Below are positions 43,438 through 51,645 of a stretch of DNA of 64,000 nt, piece by piece. Location of the stretch: positions 1 through 64,000 of the IMG/VR virus record IMGVR_UViG_3300022932_000017; one strand, 5' to 3'. The notes beneath the pieces were generated by a model that ran no database searches, was not told the DNA's origin, and saw only the letters and a program-made list of their open reading frames with translations. A program made the translations under genes and the position numbers. Numbering within the stretch: the first letter of the stretch is position 1; every line of letters starts with the position of its first letter. This DNA comes from a virus.

Positions 43438-44027
43438 TTTAGTTCTTTAATTATGTTTTCAGCGAATGCCATTACTTGATTTATAAACTCGTCACGCCTT
43501 TTAATGCTTTCTTGAAGTGGAACCTGATTACCTAATTGATTTTGCTTAATGGCATATCCCCCAATTTCATAATCGTTAGATGGAAACGACTGCAACATTG
43601 CTATGATATCAAATGCTGTACGGCTTTCGGTTAAATCATTTTTAGTTAATGAATGTTCTTGGTGATGTTCAAATTCTTGTCTAATCCAAGTCATAAATTC
43701 ATTTAATGGTCTACCGCACCTATAGCATGAATCTATGCTATCATGATCTCCGTTATTATCCATATACCATTCTTTTATTTTATACTCTGGATATTTTTGT
43801 TGCAGTTCCGAAAGAGTGGCTAATACACATGAATCATTATTGCAAGTATCGTATTCTATCAAATCCAAATCATCACTTTTATCCCCATCTGTATCTACAG
43901 ACTCGAAATAGGCTATCTCATGTGATACCTCTTCTTTGTTGTATGGCCTTAATAACTCAATAGCTTGTTCGAGAATAGCTTCTTGGTGCTCTGTCAATAT
44001 TATCCTGTAGTCGTATGCTGTTTTCAT
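43434..44027 (-). CDS. Hypothetical protein, 197 aa
   Basis: Acidic, with CYRCGRPLNEFMTW (a Cys pair) near residue 100. The first 40 residues are helical (HQEAILEQAIELLRPYNKEE). Unknown function; between the methyltransferase and small hypotheticals. Confidence 0.58.
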   Translation of the reverse strand: MKTAYDYRIILTEHQEAILEQAIELLRPYNKEEVSHEIAYFESVDTDGDKSDDLDLIEYDTCNNDSCVLATLSELQQKYPEYKIKEWYMDNNGDHDSIDSCYRCGRPLNEFMTWIRQEFEHHQEHSLTKNDLTESRTAFDIIAMLQSFPSNDYEIGGYAIKQNQLGNQVPLQESIKRRDEFINQVMAFAENIIKELK

Positions 44028-44051
44028 TACTTCTGTCTCCCTAATTTCTTT

Positions 44052-45635
44052 TTAAAATAACTGTGTTTGAATTTTAAATGGTTTTATCTTTTTATCTGCA
44101 ATCTTACAGTAGTCACTACTCATTTCTGAACCTACATAGTTTCTTCCTGTTCTTAATGCCATGATAGCGGTATTACCTGAACCCATAAAAGGGTCGTAAA
44201 TTAATCCTCCTTTCGGACAACCTGCGATAATTGGTTTCTTTATGAGTTCATCGTTGTAAGCAGCATAATGGGCATCCGTAGATGGTTTAGTTGGTATATC
44301 AAAAAAATCAAATTCTCTATTTAACTCTTGAGGAAATCTAAGCCTCTTTCTGTCAAGCGATCTGGTATACCCACTATAAGCATAATCATAAAAAATAGCA
44401 GCATCATTATCAACATATGATAATCTATAAGTTCCTTTTATTTTTTTTGGTGTTTGATTGTACATTCCCGTTTTATATAATCTATCAGAAACCCAAATCA
44501 ATAGTTTTTCTTTTCCAAGAAGTTCTAACCAATAACGCTCTGACCCTTTATAACCCGAATATACACCAACAGAACCGTCACCATCAAATAGTCCTCTAAT
44601 AAAAGCATATTCAAAATCATGTGATATATTAGGAACTTCCTTTGATTTATATCCCAATGACTTTAGATCCGAAACCAATTTTTGGCTGCCCAAAGTTAAT
44701 CTTACTGAACTTGTCTTATTCCTTTGCCTCTCATATATAAGATGATTATCCATTAAATCCTCTTGAAAAGATAACAAATGCTCTTTATCCTTAGTATGAA
44801 TTTCTAATTCTAGTGAGTTCTTATTAAGATACGCATCTGCCCATATAAACCCTAACCAATAAGCCTTATCATCGCTGTCTATAGTTTCAAAATAATTTTC
44901 TCTAAAAAAATATTTTCTGTTTGGATAGCTTTTTCCAGTATCCCAAAAATCAGATACAGAGCCAGGGTTCTTTCCCTTATCTTCATCACCCCAAACCCTA
45001 AAACCCTCTGAAAATTGTGATGAACCAGAACCTCTGCCATATATTTCACTTGCTTTATTCCGAATAGAAACATTGTTTTTAAGTTTATCCCTTATACCAT
45101 CCAAATCAAAATAATATTTATTGGATTTAGTCATTAAGAAAAAATACTCATGCTTCTTACTGAACCTATCTGTTACACTCTCTGGCATAGCATTCCTTTT
45201 AGCCCACACAATATCATTCCTAACCATTAAACCTCTGTCAATACATCCTATAGCGAATCTATGAGGCAATAATAACAGTGATTTGTGAATGCTTTTACTT
45301 TGCTGAACTTTAGCGCCTGAACCTGCGTGTTTTGATTCCTTTGATGAATAATCAACTGAACTTGCCATACCTCCTGATTTTGTACCATAAGTGTCTCCAA
45401 GGTTTATCCACATTGTTCCATTAGATTTTAATTTTGGTATTAATGCTTCTATCATAGACCAAAGATGCTCTAGGTATAATTCAAATGTTGGCTCTAATCC
45501 CCATTGTCCATCGTAGCCATAATCTCTAAGCTGCCAATATGGAGGCGAAGTAATTACACAATCAATAGAATCATCGTCAAACCTTTTTATGGTTTCTAAA
45601 CATGGTTCTTGGTATATTTTATTTAATTCTATCAT
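44052..45635 (-). CDS. DNA methyltransferase interrupted by a LAGLIDADG domain, 527 aa
   Basis: An amino-methyltransferase (N4-cytosine or N6-adenine) of the beta class: SPPY catalytic motif at residues 30-33 (VITSPPYWQLRDYG), target-region residues 60-232 and motif I DPFMGSGNTAIM near 485-500. Between SDFWD and IPTKPS, residues about 233-446, lies a homing endonuclease with two LAGLIDADG motifs (LGFIWADAYL and FIRGLFDGDGSV). Removing it restores SDFWD-IPTKPSTDAHY, the usual sequence of this family. Intein splice residues are absent, so the insert may stay in the protein. The host enzyme may protect phage DNA from restriction. Confidence 0.85.
   Translation of the reverse strand: MIELNKIYQEPCLETIKRFDDDSIDCVITSPPYWQLRDYGYDGQWGLEPTFELYLEHLWSMIEALIPKLKSNGTMWINLGDTYGTKSGGMASSVDYSSKESKHAGSGAKVQQSKSIHKSLLLLPHRFAIGCIDRGLMVRNDIVWAKRNAMPESVTDRFSKKHEYFFLMTKSNKYYFDLDGIRDKLKNNVSIRNKASEIYGRGSGSSQFSEGFRVWGDEDKGKNPGSVSDFWDTGKSYPNRKYFFRENYFETIDSDDKAYWLGFIWADAYLNKNSLELEIHTKDKEHLLSFQEDLMDNHLIYERQRNKTSSVRLTLGSQKLVSDLKSLGYKSKEVPNISHDFEYAFIRGLFDGDGSVGVYSGYKGSERYWLELLGKEKLLIWVSDRLYKTGMYNQTPKKIKGTYRLSYVDNDAAIFYDYAYSGYTRSLDRKRLRFPQELNREFDFFDIPTKPSTDAHYAAYNDELIKKPIIAGCPKGGLIYDPFMGSGNTAIMALRTGRNYVGSEMSSDYCKIADKKIKPFKIQTQLF
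44298..44939 (-). mobile_element. LAGLIDADG homing-endonuclease insertion within the methyltransferase
   Basis: About 642 bases, in frame, coding a domain like free-standing phage homing enzymes (ENYFETIDSDDKAYWLGFI...). The insertion is flanked on the coding strand by near-identical GATTTTTGGGATA (start) and GATTTTTTTGATA (end), 11 of 13 identical, suggesting a duplicated target. No intein splice motif and too little extra sequence for a group I intron. Confidence 0.78.
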
Positions 45636-45982
45636 TTTTGTCTTCCTACCTTTCGTTTAAACTCTTTCGAGTCGTATGTTTTAATCTTTACTTCTAAATG
45701 GCTGTAGTCCCAAACCGTATACCTATTTGATTCATCCCATTCTATTCTTGCACTTATGCCATTAGGGTTCTCCACTCCCTTTATAAATTCAGAGTAAGGT
45801 TCTATCCTTCGGAATTTAGTGTAGTCGTTACTGAACTCAAAGTCTCCATACATGTCTATTCTTGTTTTAATAGCTTCTACGAAGTCTTCTCTGTCGGGTC
45901 TTTCTACTGAATACCATTTATTAAATTCAGTTTTATTTTCTAAGTTATAGAACAATTCTTTTAAATACATATCAGTGACCAT
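45632..45982 (-). CDS. Hypothetical protein, 116 aa
   Basis: ATGA overlap with the methyltransferase gene, so probably co-translated with it. Aromatic-rich, charged; no domain recognised. Confidence 0.6.
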   Translation of the reverse strand: MVTDMYLKELFYNLENKTEFNKWYSVERPDREDFVEAIKTRIDMYGDFEFSNDYTKFRRIEPYSEFIKGVENPNGISARIEWDESNRYTVWDYSHLEVKIKTYDSKEFKRKVGRQK

Positions 45983-46355
45983 CTTCCAAATCCTTTTTTA
46001 AAATTAATTCCTCAATAGAGGCTTTCAAAATTTCTATTTCCTTTTTCAACCCTTCATTCTCTCTATGGAAGTCTCCTAGTAACCTATTTATTTGCCAATT
46101 GAAAGAATGTATATCTGCAAATTCTCCTACTACCTTACGAAGAATATTCAATCTATGTATTTGCGCATCTGACTTTTCAGTCCTTGGTCTGTCCAAATGA
46201 AAAAATGCTAGATCACTTTCCATTTCAACTATTACTCCTTTTGCTAACATTATTTGGATATTCCTATAAGACATATCTTCATACCTAGATAAATAAACTT
46301 CTGCTAGTTTAAGATACTTGGCTTCTAATGGTGTTAATTTTGGTTTTTTAATCAT
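45972..46355 (-). CDS. Hypothetical protein, 127 aa
   Basis: A longer frame reaches 46424, but it would overlap the ATPase gene by 68 bases; Met24 (46355), 2 bases after that gene's stop, is the natural start. Helical, with a C-terminal coiled coil (ENEGLKKEIEILKASIEEL). Possible helicase partner; unknown. Confidence 0.6.
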   Translation of the reverse strand: MIKKPKLTPLEAKYLKLAEVYLSRYEDMSYRNIQIMLAKGVIVEMESDLAFFHLDRPRTEKSDAQIHRLNILRKVVGEFADIHSFNWQINRLLGDFHRENEGLKKEIEILKASIEELILKKDLEDGH

Positions 46356-46356
46356 T

Positions 46357-47304
46357 TTAAAAGGGCGGTAAGTTATTATCAGTTTCGCTATCTTCTGGAA
46401 ATTTTTCATATTGGAATGCTCCACATTTGTTATTCCCTATCATTTCATAATACCTACTTCTAAAGAAATCGTAATACAAACTTCCCATGCCTTTGTTCGC
46501 AACACCTTTTGGTTTCGCTTTCTCTATCATATAAACCATTTCATTAGCTTCATAAGGTTTGTCGTGATACCCTTTTAAACCTACTGGTGGTCTCCACACA
46601 TTAATCCATGTCATAGCCTTCCTGAATAGAGATTGTCCGCCAGAAGCTTCCCTAGCAAGAGGTATCGGGTAATATCTAACTGATTGTCCGTTTATCTTTT
46701 CTTCTTTCAAATGTTGAGCAGCAGGATGAAGTGTAATAATCATGTGAGTATCCATTTTTTTATTGGCTCTACGAACATCTCCCATTAAGTCTTCAATGTA
46801 CAAATCCTGTCTAGCGCCATATAAAGACATATCGTGTTTATGTTCATTGTACGGATCGGCTAATATTATTTTTTCGTCAGTCCTCATTTCAAATATCTCA
46901 CCGAATGAATAAGACTTTTCTTCTGTATCTATGATGGAAAACCAATTATCAACATAAGCTACAGCTTTTTTGAAAGTCTCGTAATCTATTGCCATAGGAT
47001 GTGAGGGATAAATTGACCTATTGAAAACCTTATGAATTATTTCCGCATAGATGTCAGCCACAGAGCCCGTCTCCGAAGAACTTATTATTGCTCTTTTTTT
47101 GTATTTACGGACTTGATTTAAAGCTAACTCAAAGCTTAATTCGGATTTACCTTGATGTGGCGCTCCTAATATGAATGTATAACTGCCCTGTTTTAGTGTA
47201 AATAGCTTATCTAAGCTCCTAAATCCGGTAGAGTCACCTAATGGACTTCCTAATTTTTTTAATGCCTCTAATTGATCTTGTACGTCTTTATATTTTTTTA
47301 TCAT
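46357..47304 (-). CDS. DnaB/RecA-like replicative ATPase, 315 aa
   Basis: A RecA-fold ATPase of DnaB/Twinkle helicase type: GFRSLDKLFTLKQGSYTFILGAP leads to Walker A GAPHQGKS (about 47-54), and Walker B is IILADPYN (about 144). Later motif-like segments include IITLHPAAQH (about 190) and PLAREASGGQSLFRKA, matching the LREIGGSGQLEK-type loop of helicases. No primase or DnaB N-terminal domain is fused. Followed by a coiled-coil protein and preceded by a helix-turn-helix protein, as in phage replication modules. Confidence 0.8.
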   Translation of the reverse strand: MIKKYKDVQDQLEALKKLGSPLGDSTGFRSLDKLFTLKQGSYTFILGAPHQGKSELSFELALNQVRKYKKRAIISSSETGSVADIYAEIIHKVFNRSIYPSHPMAIDYETFKKAVAYVDNWFSIIDTEEKSYSFGEIFEMRTDEKIILADPYNEHKHDMSLYGARQDLYIEDLMGDVRRANKKMDTHMIITLHPAAQHLKEEKINGQSVRYYPIPLAREASGGQSLFRKAMTWINVWRPPVGLKGYHDKPYEANEMVYMIEKAKPKGVANKGMGSLYYDFFRSRYYEMIGNNKCGAFQYEKFPEDSETDNNLPPF

Positions 47305-47308
47305 GATA

Positions 47309-47983
47309 TTAGTTCAATGGCATTAATGAATAATTCTGTTCTTCCTGAATCTCAATTATAGTTTCAAATTCATCTAACCATCTTTTCTGATTAATATACT
47401 TAGACGGATACATTTGCTTCAACCAACTCTGCTCTGGCTTTTTTAGGTAATTCAAATAATTAGGCGTTAATCTAATGCAATCTTGCTTTTGTTTTGTGGT
47501 AAGCTTTGACCATGATTTTTCACTAGAATCCCGTTCTTTTTTTAGTCCGTATAAATTCCAAAAAATTTCAAAAGAAGGTTCTTCTATGTTATTTCTTAAA
47601 GTGTTATTCTTAGGGTCAACGTCCTTTACTACCCCTAGTAAATCTAGTTGACTAGGGTAGTCAATCTCCTTTACTACCTCAACTTCTTCAATTAGATATA
47701 AAGGCTCATAAACATTGTTACCGTAATCCCCTTGTTTAGTTATCTTTTTTTGAACTACAACCAAGCAGTTATTTTTAAGTTCGTTTATAGATTTTATTAT
47801 AGTTGGTTTAGATAATTTTAAGTTTTTGCAAATTGTATTTATAGAAGGATAGCATGTAGCCTTATCTCCTGCGTAGCTAACTAAAAGTGCATATAAAGCT
47901 TTTGCATTGGCGCTAATTGCATCGCTTGTCATTATATCTCTCTGTATCATACCAAATCCCTCTTTTATTCTTGCTGTCCTCAT
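47309..47983 (-). CDS. Replication-type helix-turn-helix protein, 224 aa
   Basis: Residues 8-90 form a winged helix common in phage replication proteins (GFGMIQRDIM, AKALYALLVSYAGDKATCYPS, NLKLSKPTIIKSINELKNN). The C-terminus includes WNLYGLKKERDSSEKSW, resembling the replication-module HTH protein tails. It ends 4 bases before the ATPase gene, suggesting helicase loading or origin recognition. Confidence 0.7.
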   Translation of the reverse strand: MRTARIKEGFGMIQRDIMTSDAISANAKALYALLVSYAGDKATCYPSINTICKNLKLSKPTIIKSINELKNNCLVVVQKKITKQGDYGNNVYEPLYLIEEVEVVKEIDYPSQLDLLGVVKDVDPKNNTLRNNIEEPSFEIFWNLYGLKKERDSSEKSWSKLTTKQKQDCIRLTPNYLNYLKKPEQSWLKQMYPSKYINQKRWLDEFETIIEIQEEQNYSLMPLN

Positions 47984-48642
47984 ACGTATTGTGGGTTTTT
48001 AAGGTTATTTAAATCATCTGCCCCATAAACAAGGTCTCCATGAGTTATTATGGTATTTCTTTGCTCTAGTAGATCGTTTAAAGCATCTAATCTAAATTGC
48101 CTCCATTCTTTTAATGGATAATATTTATTCATATAATCTTCTTTATATTCAAGATCGCTCATGTTTTTATATTTTAAAAAATTTAAATAATACCATTGAA
48201 CATCACCAAATATCAATTTAGGTTCTAAAGAAGAGCAATTACATGAAATTACATATTCATGAGTTACGATAGTAGGCATAGTATTATGACCATTTTTATA
48301 TATTGATGGGAACTCTATACTTGACCTTGTGTATTTCTCCTTTCCTAGGTTGTCATATTTATCTGGATATACTTCCCAAACCGGAGAATGATTTTCGTGT
48401 TCATAAGTAAATTCAGGTTCTTCTTTTTGGTGTTCTTTTGCATGGCAACTTGCGCATATTGTTTCTAATTCTTCCAATTTAACATCCCAAGGATTTCCTT
48501 TATAGGAATTATGGTGTACATGTAGAGTGCTTTTATCGTCTCCGCATCTTAAACATGTGAAACTATCTCTACTAAGAACCTCTAATCTTTTTTTCTGCCA
48601 CCTAGGATCAAGTAATTTTTCTTTATATGTAGTCTTTGTCAT
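47980..48642 (-). CDS. HNH nuclease, 220 aa
   Basis: HNH motif with zinc-binding Cys pairs: CLRCGDDKSTLHVHHNSY and, later, LETICASCHAKEH. The N-terminal YKEKLLDPRWQKKRLEVLSRD is standard for phage HNH proteins. The following 130 residues are of unknown function. ATGA overlap with the HTH gene. Could be a homing or replication-linked nuclease. Confidence 0.82.
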   Translation of the reverse strand: MTKTTYKEKLLDPRWQKKRLEVLSRDSFTCLRCGDDKSTLHVHHNSYKGNPWDVKLEELETICASCHAKEHQKEEPEFTYEHENHSPVWEVYPDKYDNLGKEKYTRSSIEFPSIYKNGHNTMPTIVTHEYVISCNCSSLEPKLIFGDVQWYYLNFLKYKNMSDLEYKEDYMNKYYPLKEWRQFRLDALNDLLEQRNTIITHGDLVYGADDLNNLKNPQYV

Positions 48643-48690
48643 TTGTTTGTTGTTTAAAAGTGTTATAAAAAAGTCGACAGCAAAGCCTAG

Positions 48691-48840
48691 CTATGCTATT
48701 TTGACGAATTTTACTCCATCTATTTGAACTAGAGTAATTAGTTTAGCTTTTGCTTGATCGTACACCCATGTAGTGCTTTTGTTTTTCTGTCTGGCGAAGG
48801 TGCTTACCTTGACGAGATCTGTTCTTATTTGTGTTTCCAT
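48691..48840 (-). CDS. Small MerR/excisionase-like DNA-binding protein, 49 aa
   Basis: VSTFARQKNKSTTWVYDQAKAK followed by DGVKFVKI: a minimal helix-turn-helix (first helix, TTWVYDQ recognition helix) with a short wing-like end. Such small proteins occur in many Bacteroidetes phages. A perfect promoter lies 6 bases upstream of its ATG. Confidence 0.7.
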   Translation of the reverse strand: METQIRTDLVKVSTFARQKNKSTTWVYDQAKAKLITLVQIDGVKFVKIA

Positions 48841-48845
48841 ATAAA

Positions 48846-48876
48846 CAAAGGTATAAGGTTATTTGGAAGTTTCAAA
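48846..48876 (-). promoter_or_regulatory. Promoter TTTG-N19-TACCTTTG
   Basis: Minus-strand -33 TTTG at 48876-48873 and -7 TACCTTTG at 48853-48846, 19 bases apart: the Bacteroidetes consensus. The ATG of the small HTH gene follows within 6 bases, so its message would have almost no leader. Confidence 0.72.
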
Positions 48877-48910
48877 GTATTCGGTAATATTTATTTTTTA
48901 CCCAATAAAA

Positions 48911-48935
48911 AACCCACAGTATCACTACGTGGGTT
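48911..48935 (-). terminator. Rho-independent terminator
   Basis: Stem AACCCAC / GTGGGTT with an 11-base loop; T6 on the minus strand. Closes the operon ending with the gene at 48983. Confidence 0.82.
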
Positions 48936-48982
48936 AACCTCTATCTCACGACAAGGCTTGACTATTTAACAGGTCTTAAATG

Positions 48983-49231
48983 CTATGGATTTTGCACCTT
49001 TTTTATGTCTTCTGCCGGACTGAAAGTAATATAGTACTCTTCCCCTGCTTCAAAGAAGCCTAGTGCATCAGGGTTCGTTATATGAAGCTTAATTGAGCCA
49101 CTAGGAGTATACATACTGAAAGATTTGTTTTCTTCACTTCCTGATACAACCGGAGAAAGGTTTGCTTCGTGATTGTTGTTTCCGTAGTCTACGACAGAGC
49201 CTACTTTGAATTTTGCTTGTAATGTTCTCAT
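48983..49231 (-). CDS. Conserved phage hypothetical protein, 82 aa
   Basis: NKSFSMYTPSGSIKLHITNPDALGFFEAGEEYYITFSPAE: a pattern I recognise from small phage proteins in Bacteroidetes, function unknown. Own promoter and terminator. Confidence 0.65.
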   Translation of the reverse strand: MRTLQAKFKVGSVVDYGNNNHEANLSPVVSGSEENKSFSMYTPSGSIKLHITNPDALGFFEAGEEYYITFSPAEDIKKVQNP

Positions 49232-49257
49232 TGCTTATGTTTTTAAATTGTAAGTCT

Positions 49258-49265
49258 CAAAAGTA
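49258..49265 (-). promoter_or_regulatory. Putative promoter -7 box TACTTTTG
   Basis: Minus-strand TACTTTTG, 26 bases before the ATG of the 82-aa gene and about 17 bases after the T run of a terminator. Confidence 0.5.
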
Positions 49266-49287
49266 CAGAAAATAGCAGACATAAAAA

Positions 49288-49308
49288 AAGAGGGACATAA
49301 CCCCTCTT
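49288..49308 (-). terminator. Rho-independent terminator
   Basis: Stem AAGAGGG / CCCTCTT with a 7-base loop, then T7 on the minus strand, 70 bases after the gene at 49378. Confidence 0.78.
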
Positions 49309-49377
49309 CCTTGATAAACAGAATAATATATTTTTTTTAAATGTTTATAAATCTATTAATTGTTATTTTGTTGCTGA

Positions 49378-49950
49378 CTAAGCGATTTTAAGTTGTCTGC
49401 CTTTTAGTTCTTTTCCCTTAGCTAACCAAGAGTCAATAGCCTCAATCATTTCGTATACTTGAGCATCTAACAGGCTTACCAAGGGGTAGTACATGTCATC
49501 TGTCTTATTCAGATTGATAACTCCACTTTTAAATGAGTTTTTAAATGGTTTTGAGCGCTTTACAGCCACTTTATGTCCGGTGATGTTGATTCCTGCCAGT
49601 TGACCATCTTTGTTCTCTATAAACTGTATTTTGTCGATGTCAACATTGTCAAACCTTACGTCTTGTTGAAGACCTTCCTTCTGCCATTCAAATTCCTTGA
49701 ACCATTTTTCGTAGTCCATGTCTTTATCAAGGTTGATAGAATTGTCAATAAACTCCGAACTAAATAAAAGATGGGGAATCATTTTTTCTATGCAGTCTGA
49801 CAGTTCTTTGTTTAGAGGTTGATTGCTGCTCTTAGTCCATTTAACGTCGTACACCTCTTGAGTATTGGATACTTCGGCATCAGGAAACACTACAGTGCAG
49901 AACACCTGATTCTTTTTACGTTGGATTGTTAGTTCTTTGTACTTTACCAT
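49378..49950 (-). CDS. Hypothetical protein, 190 aa
   Basis: The upstream TTG (49974) falls inside the -7 box, so ATG at 49950 (MVKYKELT) is chosen. Lys-rich beta strands followed by a central helix; no domain recognised. It is followed by a terminator. Confidence 0.6.
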   Translation of the reverse strand: MVKYKELTIQRKKNQVFCTVVFPDAEVSNTQEVYDVKWTKSSNQPLNKELSDCIEKMIPHLLFSSEFIDNSINLDKDMDYEKWFKEFEWQKEGLQQDVRFDNVDIDKIQFIENKDGQLAGINITGHKVAVKRSKPFKNSFKSGVINLNKTDDMYYPLVSLLDAQVYEMIEAIDSWLAKGKELKGRQLKIA

Positions 49951-49971
49951 TTTTGTTTTTCTAATTGTTTT

Positions 49972-49979
49972 CAAATATA
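49972..49979 (-). promoter_or_regulatory. Putative promoter -7 box TATATTTG
   Basis: Minus-strand TATATTTG (TAnnTTTG), 21 bases upstream of the chosen ATG of the gene at 49378. Confidence 0.5.
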
Positions 49980-49983
49980 TTAA

Positions 49984-50334
49984 TTATTGTTTTATTAGCT
50001 TTCCGTCTCTAACTATATTCATTTTAGCCCACGAGTTTACATCTTCATCAGAAGCATTTAAAAACTCATAAGGTAGACGTTTAAGGTAAATAGTCCAAGG
50101 TGTTCCTGTGCTATCGGAATAAATCTCTGAAATATTTTCATTTCCAATAATATCCCTAAGCCACCCTCTTATCATTTCAATGTCTTGTTCTTCTTGTTTA
50201 GTGCCTTTGTCGTAGAGCGACGGATTAGCTACCACGATACGGATAAAAGGTGATGATTGGTCTGTTTTTCCAAGTGTTACTACCGCTCTGCTTGGCAAGG
50301 CTTCCCTTACTCTGTTTAAATCAATTGTTTTCAT
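49984..50334 (-). CDS. Hypothetical protein, 116 aa
   Basis: MKTIDLNRVREALPSRA..., soluble, with an EEQDIEMIRGWLRDI helix. Last of the operon 49984-53786; no recognised domain. Confidence 0.58.
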   Translation of the reverse strand: MKTIDLNRVREALPSRAVVTLGKTDQSSPFIRIVVANPSLYDKGTKQEEQDIEMIRGWLRDIIGNENISEIYSDSTGTPWTIYLKRLPYEFLNASDEDVNSWAKMNIVRDGKLIKQ

Positions 50335-50345
50335 AATTCTTTGTT

Positions 50346-50903
50346 TTATTCGGGTACTTCAATGTCTCCTAGTGGAGTGCTTTCTATTCTGGTTTTAGGT
50401 TTTGGATTAGCTTTATCAGCTATTTTGTAATTAGTCCATGCGCAACCTATCTCAAACATATCTCTGTTGCCAAGGATTAAGGTTCTGCAACCATCCATTC
50501 TCTGCCATTCAATATCTTGTTTGACTAACCATGAACGAAATAGAGATGAACATTCCATTACAGGCACTCCTTCTTTGATAGGTTCTAAGTCTACAGGACG
50601 ACCTACAGAAGTGAATTGCAAAGGTTGCCTATCAAAATCATGAAGCATCTTAACAAGTTGGTCTTGCTGTTCTTTCTGCCACTCTTTATCTATCTCAACT
50701 ATCTGCCAGTCTTCACGTAGAACTGTTGCTTCTAGCCAAGGTGTTGTAGATACAGTGCCATCATGCTTCATTACATTGATCTTTCCGGCCTCTAGAAACC
50801 AATAGCCCGACCATTCGGGACACCTTACCCACTTTCTCTCTTTGAGAGCTTGTAGAGCCTCGGAGAAGGTTAAATTACGCTGTACAATTGTTAGTTTTTT
50901 CAT
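50346..50903 (-). CDS. DUF2829/Tad2-like protein, candidate anti-Thoeris, 185 aa
   Basis: Residues 10-70 carry the DUF2829 pattern: LTFSEALQALKERKWVRCPEW, then YWFLEAGKI, DGTVSTTPWL and LREDWQIVE. Members of this family include Tad2, which sequesters the Thoeris signal molecule gcADPR. The C-terminal 100 residues (SVGRPVDLEPIKEGVPVMECSSLF...) form a second, unrecognised domain, so this could be a fusion. Surrounded by small unknown genes. Family membership moderately supported; anti-defence role inferred. Confidence 0.6.
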   Translation of the reverse strand: MKKLTIVQRNLTFSEALQALKERKWVRCPEWSGYWFLEAGKINVMKHDGTVSTTPWLEATVLREDWQIVEIDKEWQKEQQDQLVKMLHDFDRQPLQFTSVGRPVDLEPIKEGVPVMECSSLFRSWLVKQDIEWQRMDGCRTLILGNRDMFEIGCAWTNYKIADKANPKPKTRIESTPLGDIEVPE

Positions 50904-50905
50904 CT

Positions 50906-51184
50906 CTATAGTTTATTAGGTGAACATACTAAATCAAACTCTTCTGCATACTCGGTTGCCGACTCTTCGGAAAAGTCTCTAATAAACCTTCTGCAAGCAT
51001 CTGCATTGTGAAACCTAACTAGTTCGAAGGCTATTTCTTCATCACTGTCTTTGTTGTATCCATAGCATTGTATGGTTACAATTTGATTTCCATCGTCATC
51101 TGTGTCTCTGAAAAGTAGAACATCAGGTAGTGGATTTTTTAATTCAATAGTTTTAAATTCCATGTTGTTTTCTATTTGTTTCAT
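50906..51184 (-). CDS. Hypothetical protein, 92 aa
   Basis: Acidic; ends FSEESATEYAEEFDLVCSPNKL. Met8 is an alternative start. ATGA overlap with the NinB-like gene. Unknown. Confidence 0.58.
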   Translation of the reverse strand: MKQIENNMEFKTIELKNPLPDVLLFRDTDDDGNQIVTIQCYGYNKDSDEEIAFELVRFHNADACRRFIRDFSEESATEYAEEFDLVCSPNKL

Positions 51185-51645
51185 AATAAATCTATTTCTT
51201 TTTGCTCATTGGGAGAGGGAATGTAGTGGTTCAAAAACTCCATGCTCCACTTTTGGATTGCATCTATGTAACTCATAAACTCTGTAGTGGTTAATTCAGT
51301 AGTTGATTTGGTTATACTGATGTATTCCCCGCTAAATTCAGGTGATGGTAAGTCCTCTGTAAGGAATTTATGCCTAAGCATATCGTGTACTACCTCAAGA
51401 TTAAGTGAACTAGCTTCGAATCCTGCCTCTATAAGCCCGTCTAATACTTCCGGCACACAGCAACTCCAATAATACGAGTTCTGTAGCGTAGAGCGCATCT
51501 TACGTGGCTTCCTGAACACTCCAATGACAGTCATGCTTTTGAATAAGTTTTTCATGTCATTTTCGAAGGCTTTACGATTTACAATCTTGATTTCTTTGCC
51601 ATCTTCGGAGACTTTAAATTGATATTTAAGTTCTTTAGTTGCCAT
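51181..51645 (-). CDS. NinB-like recombination protein, 154 aa
   Basis: The start at 51645 (MATKEL) overlaps the stop of the next upstream gene (TAATG). Residues about 55-150 match the NinB/Orf family pattern: RSTLQNSYYWSCCVPEVLDGLIEAGFE, a DMLRHKFL helix, ISITKSTTELTTTEF, and YIPSPNE. NinB helps early recombination-mediated DNA annealing. Pairs functionally with the Rad52-like gene on the other arm. Confidence 0.6.
   Translation of the reverse strand: MATKELKYQFKVSEDGKEIKIVNRKAFENDMKNLFKSMTVIGVFRKPRKMRSTLQNSYYWSCCVPEVLDGLIEAGFEASSLNLEVVHDMLRHKFLTEDLPSPEFSGEYISITKSTTELTTTEFMSYIDAIQKWSMEFLNHYIPSPNEQKEIDLL

Noticed and set aside
44298-44939. A class 1 intein
   Set aside because: No Cys/Ser at the start and no His-Asn at the end of the insert; splice blocks not visible.
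49951-49974. TTG start at 49974 for the gene at 49378
   Set aside because: It lies within the -7 box; ATG at 49950 is preferred.
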